Assembly (NCBI GenBank): GCA_014841835.1
Contig: JACYUQ010000004.1
Coordinates: 186,001 to 250,000 of the forward strand
From: Oxalobacteraceae sp. CFBP 13730
GTDB taxonomy: Bacteria > Pseudomonadota > Gammaproteobacteria > Burkholderiales > Burkholderiaceae_D
Direction: 5' to 3'
DNA: 64,000 nt
Shown here: positions 28,682 through 37,566 of the stretch, piece after piece
Numbering within the stretch: the stretch's first letter is position 1
How the letters are laid out: the number at the start of each line of letters is the position of its first letter
The notes under the pieces: model-generated
The model's database searches: none
What the model saw: only the letters and a program-made list of their open reading frames with translations
Told to the model about the DNA's origin: nothing
Position numbers and translations under genes: made by a program

Positions 28682-28724
28682 AAACTAACAAAATAATTAA
28701 CTAGCTGATACATTTTGTTAGTTT
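28682..28724. promoter_or_regulatory. 13-bp perfect inverted repeat upstream of the diguanylate cyclase
   Basis: AAACTAACAAAAT (28682-28694) and ATTTTGTTAGTTT (28712-28724) are perfect inverted copies with a 17-base AT-rich spacer. No T-run follows, so an operator or mRNA structure is more likely than a terminator. It sits 158 bases before the diguanylate cyclase start. Confidence 0.5.
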
Positions 28725-28881
28725 CGAGTAAGAAAACCTTGCCACAATAGTCACTCGCCCGATACCGCTACCGGTGATCGGTCCGGCCGGCGCCGATGCC
28801 GGATCATCCCGTCCTGTCCGACCATCACCGCATGCTGGATCGTGTGTCGCAGGCATCATCACCTGCCGCACTGTTCATCGC

Positions 28882-30021
28882 ATGCACATCCATTACCTGA
28901 CCGGCGAATTCGCGCGCAGCACCAGCGAAACTGCGTTCCTCTCCAACCAGATCGACCGCACGCGCGCCATGCTCGGCTTCACGCTGCTGTTCTGCGTCGC
29001 ATTCTTCCTGTCGTTTTTTGTGACGGATATCGCGGTGCTGGGCCTGGATGCGGCCGTGCGCGGCACGCTGCCGGCGCGCCTGCTGGTCGCGGCCATCGCA
29101 GGCACCTGCGCGTGGCTGGCCTACCGCCGCCCCCTGTCGATCCGGGCCATGCGGCTGGCGGCATCGCTGTCCGAGGGCATCGCACTGTGCTGCTTCATGG
29201 TGGTGGCGCTGGCGCGGCCGCATGAAGTGCACTGGCATGCGATGTCGATGCTGATCATGCTGGTGGTGATCTACCTGTATATCCCGAACCGCCTGGTGTA
29301 TTCGACCGCGCTCGGCACTGGCGCCTCGCTGGTGTTTCTGGCGCTGGTCGCGTTCGTGCTGCCGCCACGGCCCATGTCCGACCTGGTCACGATGGGCATG
29401 CTGCTGGTGCTGATCAACACGTTCGGCATCCTGGCCGCGCGCCGCTACAACTGGGTGGCGCGCGAACAGTTCCGGCTGCAGATGACCCTCAAGCAGCTGG
29501 CCCAGCGCGACCAGCTCACCTGCTGCTACAACCGCCACTACCTGCACGATCATCTGCTGGAACATGAGCTGCAAAGCGCGCGCCATCACCAGCATCCGGT
29601 GTCGGTCATCCTGTGCGACATCGATCACTTCAAGCGCATCAACGACACCTTCGGCCACCACGAGGGCGATGCCGTGATCCGCACCTTTGCCGGCCTGCTG
29701 CACAAGATGGTGCGCAGCGGCGTCGATGCGGTGGTGCGCTATGGCGGCGAAGAATTCTTGCTGGTCTTGCCCGGCACCGACCTGGCGCAAGGGGCGCGTC
29801 TGGCAGAAGACCTGCGCGCGGCGTTTGCGGCCAATCGGGTCGCGCCGGATGCCGATGGCCCCGGGTTGCAGACCAGCGCCAGCTTCGGCCTGGCCACGTA
29901 CGATTTCGCCCGCGACGACGGGCGCATCACGCTGCCAGACCTGATCCTGGCCGCCGACAAGCTGCTGTACGCAGCCAAGCACAATGGCCGCAACCGGGTC
30001 GAAGCGATCGCGATGAACTGA
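28882..30021 (+). CDS. Membrane-bound diguanylate cyclase (GGDEF)
   Basis: This 379-residue protein has six predicted membrane helices in the first 190 residues (for example AMLGFTLLFCVAFFLSFFV and SMLIMLVVIYLYI), then a linker and a GGDEF domain. The domain shows DQLTCCYNRHYL, ILCDIDHFKRINDTFGH and the active-site GGEEF in RYGGEEFLLV. It makes cyclic di-GMP from two GTP. No RXXD inhibitory site is evident five residues before GGEEF. The ATG at 28882 was preferred over an upstream frame open to 28774. It converges with the VanX-like gene, three bases between stops. Confidence 0.9.
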   Translation: MHIHYLTGEFARSTSETAFLSNQIDRTRAMLGFTLLFCVAFFLSFFVTDIAVLGLDAAVRGTLPARLLVAAIAGTCAWLAYRRPLSIRAMRLAASLSEGIALCCFMVVALARPHEVHWHAMSMLIMLVVIYLYIPNRLVYSTALGTGASLVFLALVAFVLPPRPMSDLVTMGMLLVLINTFGILAARRYNWVAREQFRLQMTLKQLAQRDQLTCCYNRHYLHDHLLEHELQSARHHQHPVSVILCDIDHFKRINDTFGHHEGDAVIRTFAGLLHKMVRSGVDAVVRYGGEEFLLVLPGTDLAQGARLAEDLRAAFAANRVAPDADGPGLQTSASFGLATYDFARDDGRITLPDLILAADKLLYAAKHNGRNRVEAIAMN

Positions 30022-30024
30022 CCG

Positions 30025-30636
30025 CTACAGCACGCGCTGAAAGGTGCGCCGCACCAGATCGCGGTCGCCGCAATCGAAGTGCCACCATTCGGTCTTGATG
30101 GCCAAAAAACCCGCTGCCAGCATCGCCTCGCGCAACAGGCGCCGGTTGGCCACCTGCGCTTCGGTGAGGCGTCCAGCCAGCAAAAACCCTTCTTCGAGCG
30201 CCGGATGCGACAATTCCGTCATGTCGTCGAAACCGGTGCCCATGTCCAGCTCATGGCCGCCCGCATCGATCAGTGTCAGGTCCAGCGCCATGCCGTACGA
30301 GTGGATCGAGCCGCGCGCCGGATCGGCCAGGTACAGGCGCAGGTCGGTGCCCTCGAGCGCATCCCACAATTGCTGCTGGACGCGCTGCGGCCGCAATGCA
30401 TCCAGCACCAGCACCGTCAGGTCCGGCCGGCGTGCGGCCAGCCAGGCCACCACGCGTTCGAGCGCTGCGGCCGCCTGCACATGCAGCCATGCGCAATCGA
30501 ACGGCGAATACAGATCGCGCCCGACGAAGTTGTTGGTGGTGGCGTAGCGCAGGTCGACCCGGATGCCGGCGATGGAATCCAGGTGCCGGAATGCCGGGCT
30601 GGCGGCAATGTCTTCGCTGGCGATGAACGCATGCAT
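30025..30636 (-). CDS. VanX-type D-Ala-D-Ala dipeptidase
   Basis: This 203-residue protein of peptidase family M15D has zinc ligands H112 and D119 in SIHSYGMALDLT and H186 with catalytic E183 in TEWWHF, the same layout as VanX. It has no signal peptide, so it should act in the cytoplasm, cutting D-Ala-D-Ala to D-Ala. As the last gene of the salvage unit, 13 bases after the LysR gene, its job is more likely catabolic than vancomycin resistance (no vanA or vanH is present). The ATG at 30636 was chosen; the upstream frame overlaps the LysR gene. Confidence 0.88.
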   Translation of the reverse strand: MHAFIASEDIAASPAFRHLDSIAGIRVDLRYATTNNFVGRDLYSPFDCAWLHVQAAAALERVVAWLAARRPDLTVLVLDALRPQRVQQQLWDALEGTDLRLYLADPARGSIHSYGMALDLTLIDAGGHELDMGTGFDDMTELSHPALEEGFLLAGRLTEAQVANRRLLREAMLAAGFLAIKTEWWHFDCGDRDLVRRTFQRVL

Positions 30637-30649
30637 GGTCTGACAAATC

Positions 30650-31549
30650 CTAGGCTGGTTCGAGACAGGCGCGCGCGGTCGCGCCGATGCAGTTGGCCAG
30701 CTCGCGCGCGCCATGTGACAGCGGCGCGTGGCTGGCTGTGAGCAGGTACAGGTGCACGGGAATCGACGGCGACCACTGACGGCACTGCACCTGGTTCGCT
30801 GCCGCCGATGCGGCCGTGAACGGATCGACCACCGCAGTGCCGGCGCCAGCTTCGACCAGCGAACGGGCAATCTGGTACGTCTGCACCACGGTGCGAAACA
30901 CCGGTTGCACGCCCTGCGCTTCGCAGGCCGCCATCACCATCTCGCCCAGTGGATCGCGATCGGCCATGCCGATCAGTTCACCCGTCAAACCATCGGCTGC
31001 GATCGGGGTGCGGCATTCGGCGTCGCTCCAGGTGCCGCGCGGCGCCATCACCGTCAACAGGCCATGCGCGATCGGCTCGGCCACGATGCCGGGGTGGCGC
31101 GGGTCCTGCAGCGACAGGCCCACATCGGCTTCGCCCAGGCGCAGTGCATTGACGATTTCGCTCGTGTGGTGCGTGGCCAGCTCACACCGTGTTTCAGGGA
31201 AGGCGCGGCGCCAGGCGGTCATCCCGGCCGGCAGCACGCTCACGGCAATGGTCGGCGTGGACACCAGGCGCACGGTTTCCACCGCGCGCCCCTTCAGGCT
31301 CGCGGCCAGGCGGCGGATGCCCTGCAGGTCGCGGTGGAGCTTTTCGGTTTCGATGAACAGGCGGTGCGCTTCCGGCTTGGGATACAGTTTGCCGCGCACG
31401 CGCTCGAACAGCGGCATGCCAAGTTGCAGCTCGGCGTGCTGCAGCACCTTCGTCACGGCCGGCTGCGAGATATGCAGCACCTGGGCGGCGCCGCTGATGG
31501 TGCCGACCTGCATGATGGCGTGGAATACTTCGATATGGCGCAGACGCAT
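30650..31549 (-). CDS. LysR-family transcriptional regulator
   Basis: A 299-residue LysR regulator: N-terminal winged helix-turn-helix (RHIEVFHAIMQVGTISGAAQVLHISQPAVTKVLQHAE) and a two-lobed effector domain (about 90-290). It lies inside the leftward salvage unit, 23 bases after the amidase gene and 13 before the dipeptidase gene, rather than in the usual divergent position, so it may be produced with its targets. The effector is unknown; a muropeptide or D-Ala dipeptide would fit the context. Confidence 0.85.
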   Translation of the reverse strand: MRLRHIEVFHAIMQVGTISGAAQVLHISQPAVTKVLQHAELQLGMPLFERVRGKLYPKPEAHRLFIETEKLHRDLQGIRRLAASLKGRAVETVRLVSTPTIAVSVLPAGMTAWRRAFPETRCELATHHTSEIVNALRLGEADVGLSLQDPRHPGIVAEPIAHGLLTVMAPRGTWSDAECRTPIAADGLTGELIGMADRDPLGEMVMAACEAQGVQPVFRTVVQTYQIARSLVEAGAGTAVVDPFTAASAAANQVQCRQWSPSIPVHLYLLTASHAPLSHGARELANCIGATARACLEPA

Positions 31550-31572
31550 CGCTTATCCCCCAATCACGGCCA

Positions 31573-32589
31573 TCATGGCGTGGTGATGACCGGCGCGGCC
31601 GGGGCCGGGGTGGTTTCCGGCGTCGGTTCGACCGGCAGCACCGGCGTCGGCTCGGGCAGAGTCGGCGTCGGCGTCGGCGTCGGCGTCGACATTGGCATCG
31701 GCGCTGGTGCTGGCGCTGGCGCTGGCGCTGGCGCTGGCATCGGCATCGTGGCCGGCGACACGGGCGCCAGCGCTGCCGGCACCACCGGCGGCGGCGTGTT
31801 CGCCGGCGTCGTCAGCACTTCGAGCAGCGCCGCGGTTTCGGCATCGGCAACGCCCGAGATATCGCGCGGGCGGTACTTCATCTGGAACGCTGCCAGCGTG
31901 GTGCGGGTCGCTTCATCGTACATGCCGCTCTGCACCAGGCCGAAGCCGTGGGTGGCCAGCTTGCGCTGGAACCAGGCGACGTCCGGCAGCAGGGCGTCGA
32001 AGGCCGGGCGCACCGCGGCGACGCGGTTCGCATTCGGCCACAGTATCAGGCCTTCCTGGGCCAGGCGCTGCCACGGGAACTGCGGCCCCGGATCCTGTTT
32101 GCGGAGCGGCGCGATATCGCTGTGACCGAGCACGTTCTCGGGCGCGATGCCGTGGCGCGCCACGATGTCCTTCACCAGCGGCAGCAGCGCATCCATCTGC
32201 GCCTGCGGGAACGGTGCGTAGACGCGGCCTTGCGGCGTGTCCTTCCAGCCGGCGTTGACGATCTCGATGCCGATCGAGCTGTTGTTCAGTTGCGTGAAGT
32301 TCTTCCAGCTCGAATTGCCCGCATGCCAGGCGGCGCGGTTCTCGTCGACCAGGCGGTAGATCTTCGGCTGCGCTTCATCGGTCAGCAGGTAGTGCGAGCT
32401 GACCTGCTGCTGCGTCAGGATCTTGATCGAGGCAGGCGTGTTGGCCACCGTGTAGTGCAGCACCAAAAAGCGTGCGCGGCTCGACTGGCCGACGGCATCG
32501 TAGGTGGTGTCGTACTTCGGCGTGGTCGGGGCGGTGGTGGTACAACCGGCCAGCACGGCCAGGGCGAGAGCGGCAAAGATCGATTTCAT
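31573..32589 (-). CDS. AmiD-like N-acetylmuramoyl-L-alanine amidase lipoprotein
   Basis: This 338-residue protein begins with a lipoprotein signal (lipobox LAGC, Cys16). The Amidase_2 domain shows zinc ligands H45 (LVLHYTV), H156 (LGHSDIAP) and D166, followed by a peptidoglycan-binding PG_binding_1 domain (about 205-260). It should cut the lactyl-amide bond, freeing stem peptides from MurNAc in the periplasm. The last 75 residues are a low-complexity Pro/Ala/Thr/Met tail encoded by short tandem repeats and could be a flexible wall-spanning linker. The start has a GAGGAA site and overlaps the kinase stop by four bases. Confidence 0.88.
   Translation of the reverse strand: MKSIFAALALAVLAGCTTTAPTTPKYDTTYDAVGQSSRARFLVLHYTVANTPASIKILTQQQVSSHYLLTDEAQPKIYRLVDENRAAWHAGNSSWKNFTQLNNSSIGIEIVNAGWKDTPQGRVYAPFPQAQMDALLPLVKDIVARHGIAPENVLGHSDIAPLRKQDPGPQFPWQRLAQEGLILWPNANRVAAVRPAFDALLPDVAWFQRKLATHGFGLVQSGMYDEATRTTLAAFQMKYRPRDISGVADAETAALLEVLTTPANTPPPVVPAALAPVSPATMPMPAPAPAPAPAPAPMPMSTPTPTPTPTLPEPTPVLPVEPTPETTPAPAAPVITTP
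31625..31745. repeat. Coding microsatellite in the amidase tail
   Basis: Short GGCGTC, GGCGCT and GGCATC-type hexamers are repeated in tandem and encode alternating Pro-Ala and Pro-Thr on the minus strand. Such tracts are prone to slippage in steps of six bases, changing tail length without a frameshift. Confidence 0.75.
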
Positions 32590-33557
32590 GGGGATTCCTC
32601 GTTGATGTTCTTGTGGGTTGCACGCGCGGGCGGCGTGGCGGCCGGTTGCAATGCGAGCCGCGCGGCGCCGTGGTGGGCGCGCAGGCCGGTCTGCGTGAGC
32701 ACCAGCCCGGCCGGCAGCGCAGCGCGCATGGTCTCGATGATGAGGGGGTGCAGTTCGCTCGCGCGGCCGGCCAGCACCACCGGGCGCGGGCCGAAACGGC
32801 GCGTAAGCGCCAGCGCCAGGCGCGCCAGTTCCAGGCCCGCTTCGCTCAGGATCGTGGCCGCGGCCGGATCGCGCTGTGCGCTGGCGGCAACAGCCAGCGC
32901 CAGCTTGCCGATCGCACCGCGCTCGCCGTGATAGATGAACTGGCGCGACACATTCCAGTCGGCGCCGCCGATGTGCTCGAACACGGCCTGCGCCAGCGGC
33001 GAATCGCGCCAGCAGCCGGGCTGCTCGTCTTCGTTGCGCCAGATGTGGCGCAGCGCTTCGCGAGCGATCCAGAAGCCCCCGCCGCCATCGTCGAGCAACA
33101 CGCCGCGCCCGCCGGCGCGGTGAAACACGTGGTCAGCGTCGATGAAGGCGCCGATCGAGCCGGTGCCCGCGTACACGAGGTAGCCGGCGCCGGGCGAGAA
33201 ATTGGCGCGATACGCCAGTTCGATATCGTTCGACAGCGTGACGGCGCTGGGCGCAACGCCCAGCAACTGGGCCAGCCACGACTGCAGCAATTCGTCGTCG
33301 CCACTGAACCCCGTCAGGCCGGCCTGGATGCGCAGCGGACTGGCATGCGCAAGCACTGCCGCCGCCAGTTCTTCGAGGCTCGCGCGCACCGCTGCGCGCC
33401 CGTCGGACGTGGCCATCTGCAGCGCCGACAGGCCCGCGACCACGCCGTCGGCCAGGATGGCGCCGCCGGGGGCTGCCAGCGCCCAGCGCGTCTCGGTGCC
33501 GCCGGCGTCGATCCCCAGGCCAAACCCGCTCACGTTGTCACGATCAGATGACATCAC
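32586..33557 (-). CDS. BadF/BadG-type amino-sugar kinase (GlcNAc/MurNAc kinase)
   Basis: This 323-residue protein of the ASKHA fold has LGIDAGGTETRWALA (phosphate 1), YLVYAGTGSIGAF (phosphate 2) and VVLAGRASELHPL (adenosine) motifs, as in N-acetylglucosamine kinases and the MurK-type kinases that also accept MurNAc. Next to murQ, which needs MurNAc 6-phosphate, a MurNAc kinase role is the simplest reading and would replace the PTS step of E. coli. It overlaps the amidase gene by four bases. The start could be either of two adjacent ATG codons at 33557. Confidence 0.8.
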   Translation of the reverse strand: MMSSDRDNVSGFGLGIDAGGTETRWALAAPGGAILADGVVAGLSALQMATSDGRAAVRASLEELAAAVLAHASPLRIQAGLTGFSGDDELLQSWLAQLLGVAPSAVTLSNDIELAYRANFSPGAGYLVYAGTGSIGAFIDADHVFHRAGGRGVLLDDGGGGFWIAREALRHIWRNEDEQPGCWRDSPLAQAVFEHIGGADWNVSRQFIYHGERGAIGKLALAVAASAQRDPAAATILSEAGLELARLALALTRRFGPRPVVLAGRASELHPLIIETMRAALPAGLVLTQTGLRAHHGAARLALQPAATPPARATHKNINEESP

Positions 33558-33590
33558 AAAATCCGCCCATAAAACCCGATGCTACCTGCA

Positions 33591-35180
33591 TTACGCTTTG
33601 CCCCATACCCGCACCCGTGCACCCTCGTTGCCCAGGCGGTCGACGGCGCTGACCACCACGATTTCAGCCGCGCCCAGCGTCGCGTCATCCGGCACCGACC
33701 AGGCCACGCGCACCGCCGGGACCACCGTGAAGCGCCATTGCCCACCATGGCGCGACCAGACCGCATACAGCGCGTTGGCCTTGCCCGCCTTGAGCGTCAG
33801 GTCGACCGAATTCGCGCGGCGCGCGGCCCCTACCAGCGGCGTACCGGGCCGCTCGTTGCCCAGCCACGTCGTGGCCGGTACCAGCGCCTGGCCAGCGTAG
33901 CGGGTCGTGCGCAGCTGGTCGGCGATCCCTTTGCGGTTCTGCATCAGGGCCACCATGCTGAAGTGGACGTGGCCGGTGGCCAGCGGCCGCGTACGGGTCA
34001 CGTCGACCTGGGCCAGCACCTCCTGCGGCTCATAGCCCTTGGTCGCAGCGCCGATGCGGCTGGTAAACAGGCCCGGCCAGATGTGGCGGCGCTGCGGATT
34101 TTGCCTGATCCAGTAATCGAGCAGCACGTCGTAAGCCTGGCCCGGCGGCTTGATCGGCCAGTACAGCTGCGGCACGAAGTAATCGACCCAGCCTTTTTCG
34201 AGCCACAGTTCGGCGTCGGCATACAGCTTGTCGTACTGCGAAAAACCGTTGATGCCGGGCGGGCGGCGGTCCGGGCGGCCCAGGCCGAACGGGCTGATGC
34301 CGAAGCGCACCCAGCTTTTTTCGGCGTGGATCCCCTTGTACATCGCTTCGATCAGGCGGTTGACGTTGTCGCGGCGCCAGTTGGCGCGATCGAGCTGGCC
34401 GCCGCCCGCCAGGTAGCGGTGCCAGGCCGGATCGTCCGGGAAGTCCAGTTCGCGACTGCCGCTGCGCCCGTCAAGGGCCGCGGCGTTGCCGGCCACCTGC
34501 GGCGCGGCGTCGATCGGGTACGGATAAAAGTAATCGTCGATGTGCACGCCGTCGATGTCGTAGCGGCGCACGACGTCGAGGATCACGTCGAGCGTCTGCT
34601 TGACGGCGGCCGGCTCACCCGGATCCATCCACATGAATTTGCCGTAGCGTTTGACGATCGCCGGATTGGTGTTGGTGATGTGGTTCGGCGCCGACTGGCC
34701 GCGCGAAGCGTCCATCCGCGCGCGGTAGGGATTGAACCAGGCGTGCAGCTCGATGCCGCGCGCATGCGCCTCGGTGATCCAGTACGCGAGCGGATCGTAG
34801 AACGGCTGCGGCGCCTTGCCCTGGATGCCGCTCAGGTATTCGGTCCAGGGCTCGAGGTTCGACGGATAGATGGTGTCGGCGGCCGGGCGCACCTGTAGCA
34901 CGATCGCGTTCAGGTTCATGGCCTTGGCGCGGTCGAGGATGGCGAGCACTTCCTGCTGCTGCTTGGCGGCGCTCAGGTTCGGTCGGCTGGGCCAGTCGAT
35001 ATTGGCGACGGTGGACACCCAGGCGGCGCGAAACTCGCGCGGCGCGGCCGGCGGCTCATTGCCACCGATGAAAGTTGTGGCGCCCGGTTTGGTGGGCTTG
35101 GTGCCGCAGGCGGCCAGGCCCAGGGCGACGGCGCTGGCCATGCCGAGCGTGAAAGTACGTTTGTTCAGATTGGGAAGCAA
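33591..35180 (-). CDS. GHL10/DUF187 family glycosidase lipoprotein (DigH-like)
   Basis: This 529-residue protein starts at a TTG with an AAGGAG site eight bases upstream. The lipobox is LAAC (Cys25). The GHL10 barrel begins with REFRAAWVSTVANIDWPS and contains IDGVHIDDYFYPYP and WVDYFVPQLYWP, carrying likely catalytic acids. The best known member, E. coli DigH (YddW), cleaves glycan strands stripped of stem peptides. With an amidase in the same unit, that order of attack (peptide first, then glycan) makes sense. The C-terminal 100 residues look like a beta-sandwich accessory domain. Confidence 0.85.
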   Translation of the reverse strand: MLPNLNKRTFTLGMASAVALGLAACGTKPTKPGATTFIGGNEPPAAPREFRAAWVSTVANIDWPSRPNLSAAKQQQEVLAILDRAKAMNLNAIVLQVRPAADTIYPSNLEPWTEYLSGIQGKAPQPFYDPLAYWITEAHARGIELHAWFNPYRARMDASRGQSAPNHITNTNPAIVKRYGKFMWMDPGEPAAVKQTLDVILDVVRRYDIDGVHIDDYFYPYPIDAAPQVAGNAAALDGRSGSRELDFPDDPAWHRYLAGGGQLDRANWRRDNVNRLIEAMYKGIHAEKSWVRFGISPFGLGRPDRRPPGINGFSQYDKLYADAELWLEKGWVDYFVPQLYWPIKPPGQAYDVLLDYWIRQNPQRRHIWPGLFTSRIGAATKGYEPQEVLAQVDVTRTRPLATGHVHFSMVALMQNRKGIADQLRTTRYAGQALVPATTWLGNERPGTPLVGAARRANSVDLTLKAGKANALYAVWSRHGGQWRFTVVPAVRVAWSVPDDATLGAAEIVVVSAVDRLGNEGARVRVWGKA

Positions 35181-35270
35181 AAAAAGAACTCCTTGATGTT
35201 GCTGTACCGGAGGTTGACGCTCCGCGCCGGCGCCACGTCGGGCGCGGCAGCGCGGGCGTCAGCCGTCCGC

Positions 35271-36536
35271 TTATTTTTTTCCGAATTCCGGATCGATCTT
35301 GACGAGCGCCGCCACGATGAAGGCGGGAATGGTCGCAAGACAGGTCCAGATGAAGAAGTGCTGGTAGCCGAGATATTCCTGCAGGTCGCCGCTCCACATG
35401 CCGGGGATCATCATCCCGAGCGCCATCAGGCCGGTGCAGATCGCATAGTGCGCGGTCTTGTTCGGGCCGTCGGCCACCATGATCATGTACATCATCATCG
35501 CGGTAAAGCCGAAACCGTAGCCGAACTGCTCGAGCGCGAGGAAGGCGGACACGATCATCAGATCGGTCGGCTGGGTTTGCGACAGGTAGACGAAGACCAG
35601 GTCCGGCACGTGGATCGCGAACACCATAACCCACAGGCAGCGCTTGAGGCCCACGCGCGAAATCAGCCAGCCGCCGGCCAGGCCGCCCAGCGTCAGCGCG
35701 ATGATGCCGACCGTGCCATAGGCGATGCCGTATTCAGAGGTGGTCAATCCCAGGCCGCCGGCGCTGATAGGGTCTTTCAAAAATGGCGCGACGAGTTTGA
35801 GCAGCTGCGCTTCACCGAGGCGGAACGTGAGGATGAATGCGACGATCATCCAGATATCGCGCTTCTTGAAAAAAGCAACGAAGGTGCCGACGAAGTCGCG
35901 TAGCGGATTGTCGCTCTTGGGGACGGCGTGGTCGTCGGCTGGCACGGGCAGCGCCCACTGGTGCCACGCAAAGGCGGCGAAGAACAGGCCGGCCAGCACG
36001 TAGAACACGATCGACCAGGCCTGGCGCACGTCGCCCAGGCTCACGGCCAGGTAACCGGCCAGCACCACGAGCGGGCCTTGGCCGAACAGCGTGGCCAGGC
36101 GGTAGAAGGTGCTGCGCACGCCGACGAACGCCGCCTGCTGCTTCTGGCGCAAGCCGAGCATGTAGAAGCCGTCAGCCGAGATGTCGTGGGTGGCCGAGCT
36201 GAACGCCATGATCCACAGGACCGCCAGGCTGACGACAAAGAAGGTGGGCAGGTGCAGCACGGTGCCCACCGCAATGAGCGAGGCGCCGACGGCCAGTTGC
36301 AGCAGCACGGTCCAGCGCCGCTTGGTGCCGAACATGTCGACGATCGGTGACCACAGCGGCTTGATCACCCACGGCAGGTACAGTAGGCTCGTATAGAAGG
36401 CGATGTCGGAGTTCGAAATCCCCATGTCCTTGTACATGATGACCGACAGGCTCATCACCACGACATACGGAATCGCCTGGGCAAAGTACAGGGACGGCAC
36501 CCACAGCCACGGGCTGTTCGCTTGCGGTTTTTGCAT
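35271..36536 (-). CDS. AmpG-like MFS permease
   Basis: This 421-residue protein has about 12 membrane segments and the PAT/AmpG subgroup pattern: SLYFAQAIPYVVVMSLSVIMYKDMGISNSDIAFYTSL, LPWVIKPLWSPIVD and SSATHDISADGFY. AmpG imports GlcNAc-anhydroMurNAc muropeptides. Located between murQ and the glycosidase, it probably imports MurNAc, a disaccharide or small muropeptides. It lies 48 bases after murQ and 90 before the next gene. Substrate is inferred from context. Confidence 0.83.
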   Translation of the reverse strand: MQKPQANSPWLWVPSLYFAQAIPYVVVMSLSVIMYKDMGISNSDIAFYTSLLYLPWVIKPLWSPIVDMFGTKRRWTVLLQLAVGASLIAVGTVLHLPTFFVVSLAVLWIMAFSSATHDISADGFYMLGLRQKQQAAFVGVRSTFYRLATLFGQGPLVVLAGYLAVSLGDVRQAWSIVFYVLAGLFFAAFAWHQWALPVPADDHAVPKSDNPLRDFVGTFVAFFKKRDIWMIVAFILTFRLGEAQLLKLVAPFLKDPISAGGLGLTTSEYGIAYGTVGIIALTLGGLAGGWLISRVGLKRCLWVMVFAIHVPDLVFVYLSQTQPTDLMIVSAFLALEQFGYGFGFTAMMMYMIMVADGPNKTAHYAICTGLMALGMMIPGMWSGDLQEYLGYQHFFIWTCLATIPAFIVAALVKIDPEFGKK

Positions 36537-36584
36537 GACTCTTTCGCGCGCCGTGCAGGCCGGCGCTGCTGAAAAGGCGCGTGC

Positions 36585-37463
36585 TTACGCGAGCGCCTGG
36601 CGCACGCTGCCGCGCGCCGCTTCCAGCAGCGCTTGCGCCTGCTCGACACTGGTTTGTTTGGACAAGGCCACGATCGCGGTCTTGACGTGGAAGCCGCATT
36701 GTTCCAGCACCGCCTGCGCGGCCGCCTCGTCGGCGCCGGTGGCAAAGCTCGTCAGGCGGATCGCACGTCGTACCAGTTTGGCATTGGTGGCCTTCAAGTC
36801 TACCATCAGGTTGCCGTAAACCTTGTTCAAACGCACCATCAGGGCGCTGGAAAAGGTGTTCAGTGCGATCTTTTGCGAGGTGCCCGCTTTCAGGCGCGTG
36901 CTGCCCGAAATGACTTCGGCGCCCGTGTCGAGCGTGATGCCGATCTCGGCCTGGGTGGCCACCGGTGCGTCCGGGTTGTTGGCAAAGCCCACCGTCAGCG
37001 CGCCCGCAGCACGGGCGGCGCGAAGCGCGCCCAGCACGTACGGCGTGGCGCCCGACGCCGCCAGCGCCAGTACGACGTCGTTCGGGCCCACGTTCACCCC
37101 CTGGATATCCGCCGCGCCCTGCTCCAGATCGTCTTCGGCGCCTTCGACTGCAGCGAACATCGCGCCGTGGCCGCCGGCCAGCAGCGCCAGCGCGCGTTCG
37201 GCGGGCCAGGAGAAAGTCGGATACAGCTCGACGCTGTCGAGCACGCCGAGGCGGCCCGAGGTGCCGGCGCCGACATACACCAGGCGCCCGCCCGCTTCCA
37301 TGCGCGGCACTGCGGCAGCCACGGCAGCGGCGATGCGCGGCCCGGCCTTGCGTACGGCGTCCACCGCAAGGAACTGGTCATCAACGAGGGCATTGACCAG
37401 TTCCGCCGTCGGATACTGGTCGAGCGCGGTGTGCGCCAGGGAAGGGGTTTCGGTATTGAGCAT
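36585..37463 (-). CDS. murQ: N-acetylmuramic acid 6-phosphate etherase
   Basis: A 292-residue SIS-domain protein with the family signature VYVGAGTSGRLGVLDSVELYPTF (E79 matching the catalytic Glu), AAVEGAEDD, and GSTRLKAGTSQKIALNTFSS. It removes D-lactate from MurNAc 6-phosphate, giving GlcNAc 6-phosphate. It is the key enzyme that defines this unit as peptidoglycan salvage. In E. coli its substrate comes from the MurP PTS or AnmK; neither is seen here, and a BadF-type kinase is encoded three genes downstream. A candidate GntR operator precedes it. Confidence 0.93.
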   Translation of the reverse strand: MLNTETPSLAHTALDQYPTAELVNALVDDQFLAVDAVRKAGPRIAAAVAAAVPRMEAGGRLVYVGAGTSGRLGVLDSVELYPTFSWPAERALALLAGGHGAMFAAVEGAEDDLEQGAADIQGVNVGPNDVVLALAASGATPYVLGALRAARAAGALTVGFANNPDAPVATQAEIGITLDTGAEVISGSTRLKAGTSQKIALNTFSSALMVRLNKVYGNLMVDLKATNAKLVRRAIRLTSFATGADEAAAQAVLEQCGFHVKTAIVALSKQTSVEQAQALLEAARGSVRQALA

Positions 37464-37486
37464 CGCTGTCTCGAACCTGCACAGTT

Positions 37487-37512
37487 TGGTTAAAACCAGT
37501 GTAATACCACTT
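37487..37512. promoter_or_regulatory. Candidate GntR operator upstream of murQ
   Basis: The site holds TGGTTAAAACCA (37487-37498), a dyad with arms TGGTT/AACCA, and ATACCACTT (37504-37512, AAGTGGTAT on the minus strand). The 9-mer recurs upstream of the GntR gene at 38345-38353. TGGT-type half sites are usual for the HutC/NagR subfamily of GntR regulators. Confidence 0.45.
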
Positions 37513-37566
37513 TGACAAGCGCTTCCATGAAAGGATCAGGCGCCGTCATGCCGCCAGGTTATGCAT

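Noticed and set aside
30025-30636. Vancomycin resistance determinant
   Set aside because: The VanX-like dipeptidase stands in a salvage operon with no vanA, vanH or vanRS partner; a catabolic role is more likely.
31625-31745. Possible non-coding tandem repeat or CRISPR
   Set aside because: The repeats are in frame within the amidase gene and encode a Pro/Ala/Thr tail.
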